DNA from: an uncultured Rhodocyclaceae bacterium
GTDB taxonomy: Bacteria; Pseudomonadota; Gammaproteobacteria; Burkholderiales; Rhodocyclaceae
Assembly (NCBI GenBank): GCA_934271525.1
Contig: CAKQRL010000005.1
Location: 1-64,000 of the forward strand
DNA: 64,000 nt
Direction of reading: 5' to 3'
Numbering within the stretch: the stretch's first letter is position 1; each line of letters starts with the position of its first letter. The notes beneath the pieces were generated by a model. It worked only from the letters and a program-made list of their open reading frames with translations, made no database searches and had not been told where the DNA came from. A program made the translations under genes and the position numbers. Below are positions 25,813 through 33,860 of the stretch, one piece after another.

Positions 25813-27328
25813 CAAAAAGTTTTCAGTTTTTTTCGCCAAGGTTTTGTTTTTGTGGTGATTTTTTTTGCCTTGGTTGCCGTTTTGGCAACGCTTTGGGTGA
25901 AGGAACATTTTTTCATTCAACATTTTGGGCAAATTCTTTACCATTTGCGTTTTCCGTTGTTGAATATCGGCGAAGAATTGCCGCTTTCTTTTGCAAAATT
26001 TTGCCTGCCGCCTGCTTTGTTGGCGGCGTTGTTGCTTGTTTTTTTAACCCGCAAAAAAGCAACAATCCAAGGCGTTGCAACGCTTGCGGTTGTTTTTGTT
26101 TGCGCTATTTTTATCAACCAACAACTCCAAATTGCAGACTTTTTCAAAGCGCAAAGCGAGCGCTCGGATTTGTATGAAAAACACTACCGCACTTTTTCTC
26201 TAACCCCCCCCCCCGCAAAATTTGAAAAATCTTGTGGTGATTTTCATTGAATCGATGACGAGTGCCTTCACCACCGATTCCGTGCCAACGGGCGAATTAC
26301 CTGAAACCTTTGCGCCTTATGGCAATTTAACGCCGCATTTGGGCGCATTGGCAAAAGAAAATGTGAATTTTTCCGCAACTTCTGCTGTTGGCGGCATTAC
26401 CCAAGTTTTTGGCACAGGCTGGACTACCGCTGGAATGGCAAGCTATTTGTGCGCAATTCCCATCAATTTGCCTTATGGCAAACATTTGGTGCTCAAACAT
26501 TATTTTTTAGACAACGCCGTTTGCTTAACCGATATTTTGAATGCGGCAGGTTTCAAGCAAATAAGAATTTCAGGCATTGCGGATGTTTTTGGCGGTGTGC
26601 GCAATTTTTACCAAAAACATAAGGTTGAAGTGCACGATTTGCCGTATTTTCAACAATTAGGCGTTTTGCCTAAAAAATTAAATGCCAAAGAAGCGGGCGC
26701 ACAAAATGTGATTTGGACGCCCGGCAAAAAAGCCAACAAAGCCATTGGCAAGGAATATTGGGGAATAAACGACCGCTTAACCTTTTCTTTGGCTGAAAAA
26801 GAAATACGCCAACTTGCTGAAAGTAAAAGTAAAAAACCGTTTGCCGCCTACATTTCCACAATGGATACGCACCCGCCTTTTGGTTTTGTTGACCCTGAAT
26901 TTTGCCCCGATTTGCCACGCACATTGCGGCAAAGTTTCACTTGTTCCGAGCGGGTGATTTTGGATTTTGTGCAAAAAATTAAAGATATTCCCAACACCGC
27001 CATTATTTTGTTGGGCGACCACTTGCCCGTGGATGTGGCAGAGCTAAAAAACCAAGGCATTTACAACGCTTTTTTAAACCCTGCTTTTTTGGCAGATTCG
27101 GCAGATTCGGCAATGTTGGAAAAAACTAAAAACCGAAAACTATCGCATTTTGATGTGGCGCCTTTGATTTTGGAATCGGTTGGCATTCCCGCAGAATCCT
27201 TTGGTTTGGGGCGCAATCCTTTAAAAACAAAAACCTTGTTGGAATCGGATTTTTCTTTGGAAGACTTCAACCAACAACTCTTGCGTGGCAACAAAATGTA
27301 TGATGATTTTTGGAAAAATCCACGGTGA
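25804..27328 (+). CDS. Phase-variable membrane phosphoglycerol/phosphoethanolamine-type transferase (now out of frame)
   Basis: Two frames together make one sulfatase-fold membrane enzyme. The first (25804-26250, GTG start) encodes three membrane helices and stops after TPPPAKFEKSCGDFH. The second begins in the next frame with LKNLVVIFIESM, the usual start of the catalytic domain of MdoB/LtaS-like transferases, and has GTGWTTAGMAS (likely Thr nucleophile), MDTHPPF and LLGDHLPVD metal-binding motifs. They are separated by a C11 tract (26204-26214). Loss of one C (C10) would join them into about 507 residues. So this looks like a contingency gene in the off state rather than a dead one. Substrate, perhaps a periplasmic glucan or lipid A, is unknown. 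Confidence 0.8.
26204..26214 (+). repeat. Poly-C tract (C11), phase-variation switch
   Basis: Eleven C bases at the junction of membrane and catalytic parts of the transferase gene. C10 or C13 restores one frame; C11 ends translation within about a dozen codons. Confidence 0.85.
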
Positions 27329-27363
27329 ACGTGAAATTTTTTTGACGTTTACCGTGGATTTTT
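27314..27363. repeat. Palindromic element E13 (inward arm pair)
   Basis: Arms AAATCCACGGTGAACG and CGTTTACCGTGGATTTTT with a short core AAATTTTTTT. The left arm overlaps the stop of the transferase gene; the right arm ends beside the grpE promoter candidate. Confidence 0.9.
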
Positions 27364-27364
27364 G

Positions 27365-27393
27365 CTTGAAAATTGCGATTTTGGTTTTATATA
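27365..27393 (+). promoter_or_regulatory. Candidate heat-shock (sigma-32) promoter of grpE
   Basis: CTTGAAA at 27365-27371 is an exact sigma-32 -35 box. About 14 bp later comes TTTTATATA, a partial match to the -10 CCCCATNTA. The position, 50 bp before grpE, fits. Confidence 0.45.
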
Positions 27394-27414
27394 GCGCCGC
27401 AAAAGGAGTTTTTT

Positions 27415-28155
27415 ATGAATAACCAACACCAACACCACCACAAAAAAGGCGGGAAAAAATCGGATACGCCCGCCGAATCGGAAGTATCCAAAGAATCGCT
27501 GAAAACAGAATCGGCACACCAAGCAAAAACAGCTGCATCGGTGAAAAGCGAGTCGGCAAAAGAGTCGCCAAGCAAATCGGCAAAATCTGAATCTGCACCA
27601 AAAGCAAAAATTGCCGAATCAGCCAATGGCGAAATTGGCGAATCCAATGCAACAGAATCTGCCGAATCGCCTGAAATTCTAGCTTTGCGCAAGGCTTTGG
27701 AAGAAGCCAATCAAAACGTGGCGCAGTTGAAAGATTCTTTTTTGCGAGCCAAAGCGGAATCGGAAAACACGCACCGCCGTGCGCAAGAAGAAATCGCCAA
27801 AGCACGCAAATTTGCCTTGGAAGCCTTTGCCAAAGATTTGCTCGCACCTTGGGATAGCTTGGAAGCCGCTTTAAATGCAAAAAATCAAAGTTTGGAAAGT
27901 TTAAAAGAAGGCTTGATGCTTATCAAAAAACAGCTTGATTCTGCTTTTCAAAAAAATGCACTTTTGGAAATTAACCCCAAAGAGCAAAAGTTTGACCCGC
28001 ACCAACACCAAGCCGTTGGGTTGGTTCCTTCTGCTTTGCCAAAAGATACGGTTGCCAAGGTTTTGCAAAAAGGTTTTTTGATATCTGAGCGTGTTTTGCG
28101 CCCGGCAATGGTGATGGTTTCAAACGGCGAAAATGTTGAAAATCCGCCGTCTTGA
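27415..28155 (+). CDS. grpE: Nucleotide exchange factor GrpE
   Basis: GrpE (246 residues) releases ADP from DnaK. The conserved part (about residues 95-240) has the long helix ALEEANQNVAQLKDSFLRAK, AKDLLAPWDSLEAAL and the beta-domain FDPHQHQAVG, PKDTVAKVLQKGF and RVLRPAMVMVS. The first 90 residues are a low-complexity Ser/Glu/Ala/Lys stretch with repeated ESAK- and SESA-type units, longer than in most GrpE proteins, after a His-rich start. AAAGGAG precedes the ATG at 27415. It heads a grpE-dnaK-dnaJ cluster. Confidence 0.95.
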   Translation: MNNQHQHHHKKGGKKSDTPAESEVSKESLKTESAHQAKTAASVKSESAKESPSKSAKSESAPKAKIAESANGEIGESNATESAESPEILALRKALEEANQNVAQLKDSFLRAKAESENTHRRAQEEIAKARKFALEAFAKDLLAPWDSLEAALNAKNQSLESLKEGLMLIKKQLDSAFQKNALLEINPKEQKFDPHQHQAVGLVPSALPKDTVAKVLQKGFLISERVLRPAMVMVSNGENVENPPS

Positions 28156-28212
28156 TTTTTCAAAAAACGACTTTATATCCACAACACTTGACTTTTTTTT
28201 GAGGTTTAAAAA

Positions 28213-30153
28213 ATGGGAAAAATTATTGGTATTGACTTGGGCACCACAAATAGTTGTGTGGCTGTGATGGAAAACGGCACGCCCAAAGTAATTGAAAACT
28301 CAGAAGGCGCACGCACCACGCCTTCTATTGTAGGCTACACCGATGATGGCGAAATTTTGTGCGGCGCACCCGCCAAACGCCAAGCGGTAACCAATCCAAA
28401 AAATACAATTTACGCTTCCAAACGTTTAATCGGCAGACGCTTTGATGAAAAAGCCGTGCAAACGGATATTGGCAAATTGCCGTTTAAAATTGTCAAAGCC
28501 GACAATGGCGATGCGTGGGTGGAAGTGCGTGGTAAAAAAATTGCGCCGCCGCAAGTTTCCGCCGAAGTGTTGCGCAAAATGAAAAAAACGGCAGAAGATT
28601 ATTTGGGTGAAACGGTAACCGAAGCGGTGATTACCGTTCCTGCTTATTTTAACGATAGCCAACGCCAAGCCACCAAAGATGCCGGGCGCATTGCGGGTTT
28701 GGATGTCAAACGCATTATCAACGAACCTACCGCTGCGGCGCTTGCTTTTGGAATGGATAAAAGTGCTGGCAAAGACCAAAAAATAGCCGTTTATGATTTG
28801 GGCGGCGGCACGTTTGATATTTCCATTATTGAAATTGCCGATGTGGATGGCGAAAAACAATTTGAAGTGTTGGCAACCAATGGTGATACCTTTTTGGGCG
28901 GCGAAGATTTTGACCAACGCTTGATTGATTACATTATTGAAGAGTTCAAAAAAGAATCCGGCACCGATTTGAAAAAAGACGTTTTGGCGCTCCAACGCTT
29001 AAAAGAAGCGGCAGAAAAAGCCAAAATTGAATTGTCTTCATCCCAACAAACGGAAGTCAATTTGCCGTATATCACGGCGGATGCGTCAGGCCCCAAACAT
29101 TTGGCGGTAAAAATCACGCGTGCCAAGTTTGAAGCCTTGGTAGATGATTTGATTGAGCGCTCCATTTTGCCTTGTGAAACCGCTTTAAAAGATGCTGCTT
29201 GCAAGGTCAGCGATATTGCCGATGTGATTTTGGTGGGCGGCCAAACGCGTATGCCCAAAGTGCAAGAGCGCGTCAAAGCCTTTTTTGGCAAAGAACCGCG
29301 GCGCGATGTGAATCCTGATGAAGCCGTGGCTGTGGGCGCGGCTGTGCAAGGCGGCGTGTTAAAAGGCGATGTCAAAGACGTGTTGTTGTTGGATGTAACG
29401 CCGCTTTCATTAGGCATTGAAACCTTGGGCGGCATTATGACCAAGCTCATCCAAAAAAACACCACCATTCCAACCAAAGCTTCGCAAGTGTTTTCCACGG
29501 CGGACGACAATCAATCGGCGGTAACCATTCACGTTTTGCAAGGCGAGCGCGAAGTGGCAAGCGCCAACAAAAGTTTGGGACAATTTAATTTGGAAGGCAT
29601 TCCGCCTGCACCCAGAGGTTTGCCGCAAATTGAAGTCACTTTTGATATTGATGCCAACGGCATTATGCATGTGACGGCAAAAGACAAAGCCACGGGCAAA
29701 GAAAATCAAATCACCATCAAAGCCAATTCGGGTTTGTCGGAAGAAGAAATTCAAAAAATGGTCAAAGATGCCGAAATTCACGCCGAAGAAGACAAACGCG
29801 TGCAAGAGTTGGCAAATGCGCGCAACCACGCCGATTCAATGATTCACATGGCACGCAAGAGCTTGTCGGATTATGGCGATAAAATTGATTCTTCTGACAA
29901 AGCCAAAGTGGAAGAAGCCATTAAAGCCTTGGAAGATGCCGCGCGCGGCAATGACAAAGACGAAATCACCCAAAAAACCGAAGCCTTGATGCAAGCCAGC
30001 CAAAAAATTGGCGAGCAAATTTACAAAGCCACGCAACAAGCGCAATCGAGTGCAACGGATGATTCGGCGCAATCGCAACAATCATCGCCCAACAATTCGG
30101 GCGATGACAACGTGGTGGATGCGGAATTTACCGAGGTGAATGACAAAAAATAA
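28213..30153 (+). CDS. dnaK: Chaperone DnaK (Hsp70)
   Basis: DnaK, 646 residues. N-terminal ATPase domain with IGIDLGTTNSCVAVM, AVITVPAYFNDSQRQATKDA and VYDLGGGTFDISI; substrate-binding domain with LLLDVTPLSLGIETLGG; C-terminal lid ending in a Gln/Ser/Asp-rich tail and the EEVD-like terminus VVDAEFTEVNDKK typical of bacteria. It lies 57 bp after grpE, and a terminator separates it from dnaJ. Confidence 0.98.
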   Translation: MGKIIGIDLGTTNSCVAVMENGTPKVIENSEGARTTPSIVGYTDDGEILCGAPAKRQAVTNPKNTIYASKRLIGRRFDEKAVQTDIGKLPFKIVKADNGDAWVEVRGKKIAPPQVSAEVLRKMKKTAEDYLGETVTEAVITVPAYFNDSQRQATKDAGRIAGLDVKRIINEPTAAALAFGMDKSAGKDQKIAVYDLGGGTFDISIIEIADVDGEKQFEVLATNGDTFLGGEDFDQRLIDYIIEEFKKESGTDLKKDVLALQRLKEAAEKAKIELSSSQQTEVNLPYITADASGPKHLAVKITRAKFEALVDDLIERSILPCETALKDAACKVSDIADVILVGGQTRMPKVQERVKAFFGKEPRRDVNPDEAVAVGAAVQGGVLKGDVKDVLLLDVTPLSLGIETLGGIMTKLIQKNTTIPTKASQVFSTADDNQSAVTIHVLQGEREVASANKSLGQFNLEGIPPAPRGLPQIEVTFDIDANGIMHVTAKDKATGKENQITIKANSGLSEEEIQKMVKDAEIHAEEDKRVQELANARNHADSMIHMARKSLSDYGDKIDSSDKAKVEEAIKALEDAARGNDKDEITQKTEALMQASQKIGEQIYKATQQAQSSATDDSAQSQQSSPNNSGDDNVVDAEFTEVNDKK

Positions 30154-30173
30154 TTCACTATTTTTAAAAAACC

Positions 30174-30214
30174 AAAACGCCGCTTTTCTTTGAAGGAAAA
30201 GCGGCGTTTTTCCA
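30174..30214 (+). terminator. Hairpin terminator between dnaK and dnaJ
   Basis: A 15-bp perfect stem, AAAACGCCGCTTTTC with GAAAAGCGGCGTTTT, loop of 7, then T residues that belong to element arm E14. It would limit dnaJ expression relative to dnaK. Confidence 0.85.
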
Positions 30215-30223
30215 CGGTCAACG
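30207..30223. repeat. Element E14, left arm with core
   Basis: TTTTTCCACGGTCAACG followed by AAAATTTTTTTCAAAAATT. No right arm; it overlaps the T tract of the dnaK terminator. Confidence 0.8.
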
Positions 30224-30254
30224 AAAAATTTTTTTCAAAAATTAAAAAAACACA

Positions 30255-31397
30255 ATGGCAAAAGAAGATTTGTATCAAGCGCTGGGCGTGCAAAAAGGCG
30301 CATCGGATGAGGAAATTAAAAAGGCTTACCGCAAGTTGGCGATGAAATACCATCCCGACCGCAATCCGGGGGACAAAGCCGCCGAAGAAAAATTCAAACA
30401 AGTTAAAGAAGCTTACGAAGTTTTATCCGATTCCCAAAAACGTGCCGCTTATGACCAATATGGCTTTGCGGGCATTGACCCATCGCAAGCCGCTTCTGGT
30501 GGTGGATTCGGCAGAGGCGGTTTTGGCGGTGGTGGCGGTTTTGATGATATTGGCGACTTGTTTTCTGAAATTTTTGGCGCAAGCCGCGGGCGCGGTGGCG
30601 CAAGAAATGCCGCTTACCGCGGCTCGGATGTGCGTTTTTCTTTAAACATTACTTTGGAACAAGCCGCGCGCGGAACCGAGGCCAAAATTCGCGTGCCCAT
30701 TTTAAAAACTTGCAACGATTGCAAAGGAACGGGCGCCAAATCGGGCAATGTGCAAACCTGCGCCAAATGCCAAGGCGCTGGGCAAATCCGTATGCAGCAA
30801 GGTTTTTTTTCTATTCAACAAACCTGCCCTTATTGCAAAGGTTCGGGCAAACGCATTGATGACCCTTGCGCCACTTGCCGAGGCGCTGGACGTGTGAAAG
30901 AAGAAAAAACCTTGTCGGTGAAAATTCCCGCAGGCATTGACAATGGCGACCGCATTCGCTTGTCGGGCGAAGGCGAAGCGGGTTTAAATGGCGGCCCCAA
31001 TGGCGACCTTTACGTGCAAATTCACATTATTGCGCACAACGTTTTTGAGCGTGATAGAAACGATTTGCATTGTGAAACGCCCATTTCTTTTACCACTGCG
31101 GCATTGGGTGGTGAAATTGAAATTCCCACCTTAAATGGTTCGGCACGCTTGAAAATTCCCGCTGGCACGCAAACGGGGCAAGTTTTTCGTTTGTCTGGTA
31201 AGGGAATTAAAGGTATGCGCAGTTTAACGCCCGGCAATTTGATGTGTCACGTGGTGGTGGAAACGCCTGTGAATTTAAACGAGCGCCAAAAAACCTTGTT
31301 GCAAGAATTGGCACAAAGTTTTAATGAAAACGAACAATCCAACCCCAAAGCCCAATCGTGGTTTGAAAAAGTCAAAGGTTTTTTTGGGAATCCTTAA
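30255..31397 (+). CDS. dnaJ: Chaperone DnaJ (Hsp40)
   Basis: DnaJ, 380 residues. The J domain has YHPDRNPGD (HPD motif at about residue 33), followed by a Gly/Phe-rich region (GGGFGRGGFGGGGGFDD) and four zinc motifs: CNDCKGTG, CAKCQGAG, CPYCKGSG and CATCRGAG. The C-terminal substrate-binding domain is complete. It stimulates DnaK ATPase and delivers substrates. The ATG at 30255 opens MAKEDLYQALGV; no strong ribosome binding site is visible because element E14 core sequence precedes it. Confidence 0.98.
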   Translation: MAKEDLYQALGVQKGASDEEIKKAYRKLAMKYHPDRNPGDKAAEEKFKQVKEAYEVLSDSQKRAAYDQYGFAGIDPSQAASGGGFGRGGFGGGGGFDDIGDLFSEIFGASRGRGGARNAAYRGSDVRFSLNITLEQAARGTEAKIRVPILKTCNDCKGTGAKSGNVQTCAKCQGAGQIRMQQGFFSIQQTCPYCKGSGKRIDDPCATCRGAGRVKEEKTLSVKIPAGIDNGDRIRLSGEGEAGLNGGPNGDLYVQIHIIAHNVFERDRNDLHCETPISFTTAALGGEIEIPTLNGSARLKIPAGTQTGQVFRLSGKGIKGMRSLTPGNLMCHVVVETPVNLNERQKTLLQELAQSFNENEQSNPKAQSWFEKVKGFFGNP

Positions 31398-31409
31398 AAC
31401 TCCCTCATA

Positions 31410-31464
31410 TTTTTCCACGGTAAACTTTTGAAGTTTCAAAATTTTTTGGCGTTTACCGTGGAGA
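31410..31464. repeat. Palindromic element E15 (inward arm pair)
   Basis: Arms TTTTTCCACGGTAAAC and GCGTTTACCGTGGA enclose TTTTGAAGTTTCAAAATTTTTT. Its core is nearly identical to that of E16, 650 bp away, so the pair flank the toxin-antitoxin genes. Confidence 0.9.
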
Positions 31465-31506
31465 ATCACTTTAAAATTAAAAAAGCTGCGAAAAAGGGAG
31501 AAAAAA

Positions 31507-31731
31507 ATGAGTTTGACCATTGAACTTCCACCAGACTTGGAAAAGAAAATGCGGGAATCTTTTGCCTATTTTTCCAAGGAATGCAAAACGTCCGAAAACT
31601 TGCTTTATCAACGTGCTTTGGAATTTTATTTGGAAGACTTGGAAGATGCGCTTGCTGCCCGCAAAGCCATTGAAGCAGGCGAACCAACAATTCCTTGGGA
31701 AGAGATTCAAAGAGAAAATGGGCTTTTATAA
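31507..31731 (+). CDS. RelB/StbD-like antitoxin
   Basis: A 74-residue protein, with SLTIELPPDLEKKMRES (ribbon-helix-helix-like start) and LLYQRALEFYLEDLEDALAA. The C-terminus (GEPTIPWEEIQRENGL) is typical of the toxin-neutralising tail of RelB-type antitoxins. GGGAG precedes the ATG. Its end overlaps the toxin start by 14 bp. Such antitoxins bind both toxin and their own promoter. Confidence 0.8.
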   Translation: MSLTIELPPDLEKKMRESFAYFSKECKTSENLLYQRALEFYLEDLEDALAARKAIEAGEPTIPWEEIQRENGLL

Positions 31732-31984
31732 AATTGTTTTTGAAGCCAAAGCACAAAAGCAATTCAACCGATTGGACAAAACCATTCAACGCCGCATTCA
31801 GTCGACCTTAAACGAAATTGCCCAACTTGAAAATCCACGCTCCCGTGGCAAAATGCTCACGGGAAATTTATCGGGTTATTGGCGTTACCGTGTTGGCGAT
31901 TACCGAATCATTTGCGATATTGTGGATAGCAAAATCATCATCTACATTTTGGAAATCGCCCATCGCCGAGAAGTCTACGATTAA
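31718..31984 (+). CDS. RelE/ParE-family toxin
   Basis: A protein of 88 residues starting MGFYKIVFEAKAQKQF at ATG 31718. It has the family motifs KTIQRRIQSTLNEIAQLENP, GNLSGYWRYRVGDYRIICDI and IIYILEIAHRREVYD. RelE enzymes cleave mRNA on the ribosome; ParE relatives inhibit gyrase. The WRYRVGDYRI segment and the HRREVY end favour RelE. The longer upstream frame is a reading-frame shadow of the antitoxin. Confidence 0.85.
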   Translation: MGFYKIVFEAKAQKQFNRLDKTIQRRIQSTLNEIAQLENPRSRGKMLTGNLSGYWRYRVGDYRIICDIVDSKIIIYILEIAHRREVYD

Positions 31985-32055
31985 ACGCTTTGTTGGCGAA
32001 AATTCTCAACAAAATTAAATTCTTCTTTTTCTTACTTTTAACTTTTAAAAACCGC

Positions 32056-32114
32056 AAAAATCCACGGTCAGCCTTTGAAGTTTCAAAATTTTTTGGCGTT
32101 TACCGTGGAAAATC
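32056..32114. repeat. Palindromic element E16 (inward arm pair)
   Basis: Left arm AAATCCACGGTCAGCC (variant CAGCC) and right arm GCGTTTACCGTGGAAAATC, core as in E15. It lies between the toxin gene and the first porin promoter. Confidence 0.88.
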
Positions 32115-32180
32115 GCCAAATTTCATCAAAATTCGCCGTTGCTTTTTTGCAACGGCGGATTTTTTGCATCGCAAAATTAT

Positions 32181-32208
32181 TTGCATATTTTTTCAAATAA
32201 GATATATT
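32181..32208 (+). promoter_or_regulatory. Promoter of first porin gene
   Basis: TTGCAT at 32181 and TATATT at 32203, spaced 16 bp, about 38 bp upstream of the ATG at 32246. Both boxes are close to sigma-70 consensus. Confidence 0.55.
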
Positions 32209-32245
32209 CTCATTTGTATTTTTTAAACAAATGGAGTTTTGCAAT

Positions 32246-33454
32246 ATGCAAAAGAAAACTTTGGCTTTGGCGCTAATGCTAGCTTGTGGCGGCGTTTCTT
32301 TAAACGCTGTGGCGCAGTCTAATGTGCAGATTTATGGCGCTGTGGATTATGGTTATTCTTATCGTTTTGATGCCAATGCGCTTTTAAAATCAGGTGCGCC
32401 GCACGCCAAAAGCCTTGGTCGCATTGATAGCGGGCAGTCAACCGACAATATGATTGGTTTTAAAGGTGTGGAAGAAATCGGCAACGGCACCAAAGCGTTT
32501 TTTGTGTTGGAGCGTGCTTTCTTTTTGGATACAGGTGCTGATGATGCAGGCTTTAACTTGGCGGCTTATGTGGGTTTTGAAACCCCGATGGGTAGCTTAA
32601 TTGGCGGGCGGATTGTAACGCCTTACCACGAATTGTTGGGCGGGGTTGATCCTTTTGCCGCTGGCACGGTTGGCACTTACCAAAACGTCAAAAAAGATAT
32701 TGCCGAAAACGCTTTTGGCGAAGCGGGTTTGTTTGACCCCGACCGTGTGAATAACGCCATTGCTTACGTATCGCCTGACTTTGGCGGTTTTAATTTAACC
32801 TTGGCTTATTCCAACAACGCTTTTGATGAAGACGGTGCGCAAAGCGTGGAAACACCCGAACAAATGCGCTACACCAACGGCCGAGACAATGCGGTCTACA
32901 CCATCGGTGCAAATTACACAGCAGAAAACGCTTTAATCGGTGCCACTTACCACCGAATTCATAGCGCAGGCTTAAAAGCAGTTGGCGCCAATGCCGATTT
33001 TATGCCTGTTCAAAGCGTGGATAATTTTAGCCTTGGCGGTTTTTATGATTTTGGTGCGCTAAAAATTGCGGCATTTTATTCTATGGATAAAGCAAAATTC
33101 GGCACCATCAACAACGCACAAGCCGTGGCGGTTGATGGCAAAACAAGCATTTCGCAACACAATTTTATGCTTGGTGCCAACGTTCCTTTTGGCAATAGTG
33201 AATTAAAGGCTTCGGTGAATTATTCCAAAAACGCTTCTTCGCAATATGGCAATGCCATGCAAATTGCCGTGGGCTATGATTACAATTTCAGCAAAAGAAC
33301 GGCGTTTTATGCGGCGTATGCGTGGATTGATAACGACAAAGCCAGAGCCAATGAAAACGGTAGGCAAGGTCGCTTGGCAGTGGCAAATGATACGCAAAAT
33401 TCTGGCGGCATTTACCAACAAGCTTTTCAGTTAGGCATTCGCCACCTGTTTTAA
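32246..33454 (+). CDS. Outer membrane porin 1 (Burkholderia/Bordetella type)
   Basis: A 402-residue trimeric general porin of the Gram-negative Porin_4 class: signal peptide cleaved after VAQ, first strand SNVQIYGAVDYGYSY, then SLIGGRIVTPYHELLGGVDPF in the L3 constriction region, and terminal Phe (GIRHLF), which is required for Bam-dependent insertion. The ATG at 32246 has GGAG nine bases upstream. It is more divergent than the other two porins and its codon usage is less extreme. A terminator follows. Confidence 0.93.
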   Translation: MQKKTLALALMLACGGVSLNAVAQSNVQIYGAVDYGYSYRFDANALLKSGAPHAKSLGRIDSGQSTDNMIGFKGVEEIGNGTKAFFVLERAFFLDTGADDAGFNLAAYVGFETPMGSLIGGRIVTPYHELLGGVDPFAAGTVGTYQNVKKDIAENAFGEAGLFDPDRVNNAIAYVSPDFGGFNLTLAYSNNAFDEDGAQSVETPEQMRYTNGRDNAVYTIGANYTAENALIGATYHRIHSAGLKAVGANADFMPVQSVDNFSLGGFYDFGALKIAAFYSMDKAKFGTINNAQAVAVDGKTSISQHNFMLGANVPFGNSELKASVNYSKNASSQYGNAMQIAVGYDYNFSKRTAFYAAYAWIDNDKARANENGRQGRLAVANDTQNSGGIYQQAFQLGIRHLF

Positions 33455-33481
33455 AGATTTTAGGCTGTGAGCATCCCAATG

Positions 33482-33513
33482 AAAAAGGGCTTTTGAGAGA
33501 AGCCCTTTTTTTT
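33482..33513 (+). terminator. Terminator after porin 1
   Basis: AAAAAGGGCTT, loop TTGAGAG, AAGCCCTTTTT and a T tract. Confidence 0.88.
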
Positions 33514-33622
33514 GTTTATAAAAAAGCTGTGAATGAAACATTCTAATGAAAAAGTAACTTGCTTTTGCAAAGCATTTTAAGAAGTTGAAAAATGTTTTTT
33601 TTGATAAAAATCAAAAAAAATT

Positions 33623-33641
33623 GGTGTTTACCGTGGAAAAT
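33623..33641. repeat. Element E17, single right arm
   Basis: GGTGTTTACCGTGGAAAAT preceded by an AT-rich core-like stretch; no left arm. Confidence 0.8.
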
Positions 33642-33813
33642 CGCCTTTCAAAAATTGTTTTTTGCAAAAAAACAACGTTCAAAACGCCTTTAAAATCAAG
33701 GTGTTGATTATAAAAATGTTGCTTTTGGGCAACGCAAAAAGCGAATTTGTCGCAAAAATGCGAAAAAGAACTTGTCCTTTTTTTTTGCGCTATGCAGAAT
33801 TACGCCTAACACA

Positions 33814-33838
33814 CATTGCGGGTGCAATGATTTTTTTA
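33814..33838 (+). promoter_or_regulatory. Small hairpin with T7 in porin 2 leader
   Basis: CATTGC, loop GGGT, GCAATG, then A and seven T. It ends 22 bases before the porin 2 start codon and is shaped like an attenuator or small terminator. The stem is only 6 bp. Confidence 0.35.
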
Positions 33839-33860
33839 ACCTAATCAGGAGATTTTTGAA

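Larger units (their letters stand above)
33514..33860 (+). other. 346-bp leader region of porin 2, no gene seen
   Basis: The stretch holds element arm E17 and, near its end, a hairpin with T7 (33814-33838). TTGTCC (33772) and TATGCA (33791) are the most promoter-like boxes but their spacing of 13 is poor. A 60-codon frame at 33662-33844 has no ribosome binding site or protein-like pattern and is not called. Confidence 0.5.

Noticed and set aside
26222..27328. Separate gene starting at TTG 26222
   Set aside because: The catalytic domain lacks its usual membrane part, which lies directly upstream in the other frame across the C11 tract; a single phase-variable gene explains both.
29491..29500. 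TTTTCCACGG inside dnaK
   Set aside because: Followed by CGGAC rather than TMAAC, so the core is broken; the codons (VFSTADDN) are ordinary for DnaK.
33662..33844. 60-codon frame in the porin 2 leader
   Set aside because: No ribosome binding site, no conserved pattern, and it overlaps the leader hairpin.
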